Assembly: GCA_036971475.1 (NCBI GenBank)
Contig: JBAIZL010000008.1
Coordinates: 31,368,219 to 31,432,218, forward strand
Length of the DNA stretch: 64,000 nucleotides
Source of the DNA: Prosapia bicincta
Taxonomy: Eukaryota; Arthropoda; Insecta; Hemiptera; Cercopidae
Direction: 5' to 3'
Part shown: piece after piece, positions 60,101 to 64,000 of the stretch
Numbering within the stretch: the stretch's first letter is position 1
Layout: each line of letters starts with the position of its first letter
Program-made: the position numbers and the translations under genes
The notes under the pieces: generated by a model
Database searches by the model: none
Seen by the model: the letters and a program-made list of their open reading frames with translations, nothing else
What the model was told of the DNA's origin: nothing

Positions 60101-61779
60101 CTTATAGTACCTTGTTAAACATGCTTTACATATAAACAGAATAGATGTCCTATCATTTAATGTAACTTAAAGTATCTTGTTAAACATGCTTTACATATAA
60201 ACAGAATAGATGTCCTATCATTTAATGTAACTTATAGTACCTTGTTAAACATGCTTTACATATAAACAGAATAGATGTCCTATCATTTAATGTAACTTAT
60301 AGTACCTTGTTAAACATGCTTTACATATAAACAGAATAGATGTCCTATCATTTAATGTAACTTATAGTACCTTGTTAAACATGCTTTACATATAAACAGA
60401 ATAGATGTCCTATCATTTAATGTAACTTATAGTACCTTGTTAAACAGGCTTTACTTATAAACAGAATAGATGTCCTATCATTTAATGTAACTTAAAGTAT
60501 CTTGTTAAACATGCTTTACATATAAACAGAATAGATGTCCTATCATTTAATGTAACTTATAGTACCTTGTTAAACATGCTTTACATATAAACAGAATAGA
60601 TGTCCTATCATTTAATGTAACTTATAGTACCTTGTTAAACATGCTTTACATATAAACAGAATAGATGTCCTATCATTTAATGTAACTTATAGTACCTTGT
60701 TAAACATGCTTTACATATAAACAGAATAGATGTCCTATCATTTAATGTAACTTATAGTACCTTGTTAAACATCCTTTACATATAAACAGAATAGATGTCC
60801 TATCATTTAATGTAACTTAAAGTATCTTGTTAAACATGCTTTACATATAAACAGAATAGATGTCCTATCATTTAATGTAACTTATAGTACCTTGTTTAAC
60901 ATGCTTTACATATAAACAGAATAGATGTCCTATCATTTAATGTAACTTATAGTACCTTGTTAAACATGCTTTACATATAAACAGAATAGATGTCCTATCA
61001 TTTAATGTAACTTATAGTACCTTGTTAAACATGCTTTACATATAAACAGAATAGATGTCCTATCATTTAATGTAACTTATAGTATCTTGTTAAACATGCT
61101 TTACATATAAACAGAATAGATGTCCTATCATTTAATGTAACTTAAAGTATCTTGTTAAACATGCTTTACATATAAACAGAATAGATGTCCTATCATTTAA
61201 TGTAACTTATAGTACCTTGTTAAACATGCTTTACATATAAACAGAATAGATGTCCTATCATTTAATGTAACTTAAAGTATCTTGTTAAACATGCTTTACA
61301 TATAAACAGAATAGATGTCCTATCATTTAATGTAACTTAAAGTATCTTGTTAAACATGCTTTACATATAAACAGAATAGATGTCCTATCATTTAATGTAA
61401 CTTATAGTACCTTGTTAAACATGCTTTACATATAAACAGAATAGATGTCCTATCATTTAATGTAACTTAAAGTATCTTGTTAAACATGCTTTACATATAA
61501 ACAGAATAGATGTCCTATCATTTAATGTAACTTGAAGTATCTTGTTAAACATGCTTTACATATAAACAGAATAGATGTCCTATCATTTAATGTAACTTAT
61601 AGTACCTTGTTAAACATGCTTTACATATAAACAGAATAGATGTCCTATCATTTAATGTAACTTATAGTATCTTGTTAAACATGCTTTACATATAAACAGA
61701 ATAGATGTCCTATCATTTAATGTAACTTATAGTACCTTGTTAAACATGCTTTACTTATAAACAGAATAGATGTCCTATC

Positions 61780-62186
61780 ATTTAATGTAACTTATAGTAT
61801 CTTGTTAAACATGCTTTACATATAAACAGAATAGATGTCCTATCATTTAATGTAACTTATAGTATCTTGTTAAACATGCTTTACATATAAACAGAATAGA
61901 TGTCCTATCATTTAATGTAACTTATAGTATCTTGTTAAACATGCTTTACATATAAACAGAATAGATGTCCTATCATTTAATGTAACTTATAGTATCTTGT
62001 TAAACATGCTTTACATATAAACAGAATAGATGTCCTGTCATTTAATGTAACTTATAGTATCTTGTTAAACATGCTTTACATATAAACAGAATAGATGTCC
62101 TATCATTTAATGTAACTTATAGTATCTTGTTAAACATGCTTTACATATAAACAGAATAGATGTCCTATCATTTAATGTAACTTATA
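61780..62186. repeat. Homogenised right edge of the 65-bp array
   Basis: The last six full monomers all carry the tatag plus gtatc combination, whereas elsewhere the variant classes alternate every one to three copies. One of them has a private cctgtca. The final copy stops after aacttata at 62186 and the sequence changes abruptly to caagcactg. The edge therefore consists of a small patch homogenised separately from the interior, followed by a sharp junction within a monomer. Confidence 0.75.
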
Positions 62187-62483
62187 CAAGCACTGAAAAC
62201 ACTTTATTCTTAGACTCGTCCCAGATGTAGTGTGCATTCCACTTCCTGCAAAGCGCCAACAATCTTTGATGCTATCACGTTTTGTATATAATATTATTAT
62301 ACACATAATAGTTGCTCTGCAGATGTTCAAACATATCTAGTCACAAACATCAGTAAATCCCAAGTGATACTTTCTATTTTTGAAATATTTCGTTTTAGAT
62401 TTAAAATACGACCTTCGATGATATTTGCTTAACATTTTCATAATGTTCAAAGTCCATTTTTTGTAAAGATAGACTGGTTACCG
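62187..62483. other. Non-satellite flank, no gene seen
   Basis: This sequence begins immediately after the truncated last satellite copy. It is AT-rich and unique within the window. No open frame of note, RNA gene or recognisable repeat is visible. It contains an AT-rich inverted repeat (tataatattattata, roughly 62286-62301). The stretch tccattttttgta at 62453-62465 coincides with part of the 171-bp monomer but is low-complexity and the match does not extend. Confidence 0.6.
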
Positions 62484-62702
62484 TTGCATTCAGTGTTACC
62501 GGTGACAAGACTATCTCTTCAGGCTCAAGTCTCCTTGTGGTTATTACTTATGGAGAACACCAGCAATCCAAAAGCCAATGAAGACCTAAAGATCTCAATA
62601 CGCACCATTACAGCTCCTGTAACTCAGGAGATGCTACGCCGCACTACCATATGTGTATGCGGACGGTTTTTACTTTCAACGTATCATGGAACAACTGTAT
62701 AA
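62484..62702 (+). pseudogene. Decayed C-terminal fragment resembling a Tc1/mariner-type DDE transposase
   Basis: The 72-codon open stretch ends at TAA at 62700-62702. Its product contains SLWLLL near residues 17-22, then EDLKISIRT at 33-41, then VTQEMLRR at 46-53, then a Cys-rich CVCGR at 57-61. Order and spacing resemble the end of DDE transposases of the Tc1/mariner group. There a [FL]LWxxL segment after the second catalytic Asp region is followed by a leucine/lysine helix, a P-x-x-M-L-x-R motif and a terminal C...G-R/H segment. The catalytic residues and the N-terminal DNA-binding domain are absent, and the first methionine is probably not a true start. No terminal inverted repeats were found. 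If real, this is an inactive remnant; resemblance is from remembered family patterns, not a search. Confidence 0.4.
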
Positions 62703-63726
62703 TAAGCAAATTGTTTAAAGATGCGTCGTAAATAATCAGATTTCATTTAAATTGTGTTGCATTGTATTTACTTCTATGTGCGCCTGTATGATATTACTCC
62801 TAATTCATAATTCATTCGCATTAAATTATCTATAAATACATTGAAAACTCTAGGAATAGGAGATTAATGTATGAAATGGCTGCGGCTATGTAGACTGTGA
62901 GCCAAATCGAGATACAACGTTCAAACGCTACATAATTTGCATTAGTTCAATGAGTATATGTCCTCCAACACATGCAAGGCCTAATCTACATGATGGCATT
63001 GAAATTGGTTTCAACTCTAGTAGAAATAATTGTACACCCAATAGGGTTTATTGAGCACAATTTGTGTTGCATAATTACTTTAAAGGTTTTCAAACTTTAT
63101 GAGTTTAGCTGTAAAACTATAAATATAAAAAAATTACATAAGCTTACATGTTATATAAAGCTTCAAACATTTCCATCTTGTTTCATTTATCCTGAAGAAA
63201 AAGTAATATAAACAAATTTATTAAAGTCAAAATCTATTCTCGTTAACAAAAAAAAAATATTTTAGTTGTAAATTTAATTGAATAATTAATATTTGTAAGA
63301 AACTGTATTAAAGTAAGGGAGTTGAATCCCTCATACGATGATGATGATTTCGGCTAAAGAAACAACTTTAAACTTACTGTTGTTGTAACGACTTTTATAT
63401 TAAATTCAAACTTTTAAAAGTAACTACAAATATTGTAGCTTCAAGGTAAGTTGAGTATAAACACAAGCTGTTACTTCTCGTACGCACTGTGTGGGAGTAA
63501 CTTCGTTTGGCGAGGAGAAATAAAACATAGTAAGAGAACCTAAATGGGGTGGTTGTAGCTTATATTAATAATAAAATCACTGCAACATAGGATGATGTCT
63601 TAAACAACTTTCAAACACGTCACGATGACGCAATATTTCTTTATAACTCTAGAGTTTGTGGAAATAAGAATTTCTTGCAAGTCCTTAGTTGTATTTCCCA
63701 AGTAAATACCTCCCCCCCCACTGTAC
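62703..63726. other. AT-rich flank without a supportable gene
   Basis: About 1 kb without a convincing gene. An 80-codon open stretch at 62972-63211 shows no recognisable domain and is typical of chance ORFs. A small perfect hairpin (aggga, six-base loop, tccct) lies at 63316-63331, followed by a short gatgatgatgat run at 63338-63349. A run of eight C, unusual in this base composition, lies at 63712-63719 next to a palindromic gtacatgtac at 63723-63732. Confidence 0.6.
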
Positions 63727-64000
63727 ATGTACGTCACGTTAAGTATGTCCTTTGAGGCCTGTTTATATTTGGAATATATTCAAGCCTTGGGTGGAAAAAC
63801 TTTAATTCGCTCAATTTGTCAACTTTTGTCTTATTTTAAGCATTTAAATGGCTTGGAAAGGTTTTTAAGTTATACAATTATGGGGTTATTTTATAAATTA
63901 GCTAACAATCTTCGTGGAATGTCAATAACATTCCTGGCCAGAAGGAATTGCAGCTGCGATACTGAAAACATTTAAATAGACCAAAGGGAATTTTCATAAA
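63727..64000. other. Right-end flank with short inverted repeats
   Basis: An 83-codon open stretch (63727-63975) has no recognisable domain and I do not call it a gene. The interval contains ggaatgtcaataacattcc at 63916-63934, an inverted repeat with perfect 7-bp arms and a 5-base centre, followed closely by the palindromes tggcca and gcagctgc (63950-63957). The cluster is locally more GC-rich than its surroundings. It could be the end of a dispersed repeat, but only one copy is visible here. Confidence 0.4.

Larger units (their letters stand above)
14494..62186. repeat. 65-bp satellite array, about 733.7 tandem copies
   Basis: The interval is a single head-to-tail array. The landmark tatcatttaa lies at 14521 and, in the last copy, at 62166, exactly 733 x 65 bp apart. 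The monomer reads ctttacatataaacagaa, tagatgtcctatcattt, aatgtaacttatagtacc, ttgttaaacatg, about 26% GC with no CpG. Variation is concentrated at a few sites: tatag/taaag, gtacc/gtatc, acatg/acagg, tacat/tactt, and rarer cctatca/cctagca and tataaac/taaaaac. Indels are very rare: -2 near 35713 (tatgttaatg), +1 near 45571 and +1 near 47977 (tatatcag), which cancel. Since 65 is not a multiple of three and the unit contains TAA, every frame closes within 195 bp; it is non-coding. It is unrelated by eye to the 171-bp repeat. Function unknown; heterochromatin or centromere is possible. Confidence 0.98.

Noticed and set aside
14494..62186. CRISPR array
   Set aside because: Copies are contiguous with no unique spacers, the unit is 65 bp, and no cas genes exist. 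It is a satellite.
62453..62465. Thirteen-base match of the flank to the 171-bp monomer (tccattttttgta)
   Set aside because: Low-complexity, does not extend on either side, and is expected by chance in AT-rich DNA.
62972..63211. 79-residue open reading frame in the flank
   Set aside because: Short, AT-driven composition, no recognisable domain, no splice or promoter context. Chance ORF is the simplest reading.
63316..63331. tRNA T-arm-like hairpin (ttgaatccc)
   Set aside because: No acceptor, D or anticodon arms at suitable distances, and the loop lacks the conserved TTC.
63727..63975. 82-residue open reading frame in the flank
   Set aside because: No recognisable domain or start context; a chance ORF that may run through a dispersed repeat.
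1..64000. Telomere or subtelomere repeats (TTAGG or TTAGGG runs)
   Set aside because: No tandem run of either motif was seen on either strand.

Overview
The window is eukaryotic satellite DNA with almost no coding content. Two unrelated AT-rich tandem arrays, both in a single orientation, fill about 97% of it. They are separated by a 100-base run of N, and about 1.8 kb of non-satellite sequence follows at the right end. The host is a eukaryote, because array size, base composition, higher-order repeat structure and lack of genes exclude a bacterial chromosome or plasmid. The only lineage hint is a short, decayed stretch resembling the C-terminus of a DDE-type (Tc1/mariner-like) transposase at 62484-62702. 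Such remnants are common in arthropods and other invertebrates, but I cannot name a species.

Layout. (1) 1-14393: about 84 head-to-tail copies of a 171-bp monomer (about 30% GC, five CpG per consensus copy). Linked variants show higher-order repeats of 2, 4, about 13 and about 15 monomers. (2) 14394-14493: exactly 100 N, the usual placeholder for a gap of unknown size, so the adjacency of the arrays is not proven. (3) 14494-62186: about 733.7 copies of a 65-bp monomer (about 26% GC, no CpG in the consensus). From the first to the last copy the period stays in exact phase. I found only three indels (-2 near 35713, +1 near 45571, +1 near 47977), and the two insertions are copies of one event. 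Linked substitutions act as a barcode and reveal large segmental duplications: a four-copy cassette at 23.1, 27.0, 32.0 and 38.1 kb; an apparently perfect 37-monomer tandem duplication at 44.6-49.4 kb; and a 59-monomer-offset duplication at 55.6/59.4 kb. The last ~9-11 kb lacks two variants that recur through the rest of the array. (4) 62187-64000: non-satellite flank, AT-rich, with the transposase-like remnant, small inverted repeats and an 8-base C run, and no intact gene.

Nothing here behaves as a gene system. Any function would be structural (centromeric or pericentromeric heterochromatin, or satellite transcripts), and that is inference from the repeat architecture. The useful content is the record of amplification: nested unequal exchange or replication-based duplication in whole-monomer steps, plus the dyad symmetries in the 171-bp unit. 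All periods and offsets were obtained by hand from coordinates of marker variants.
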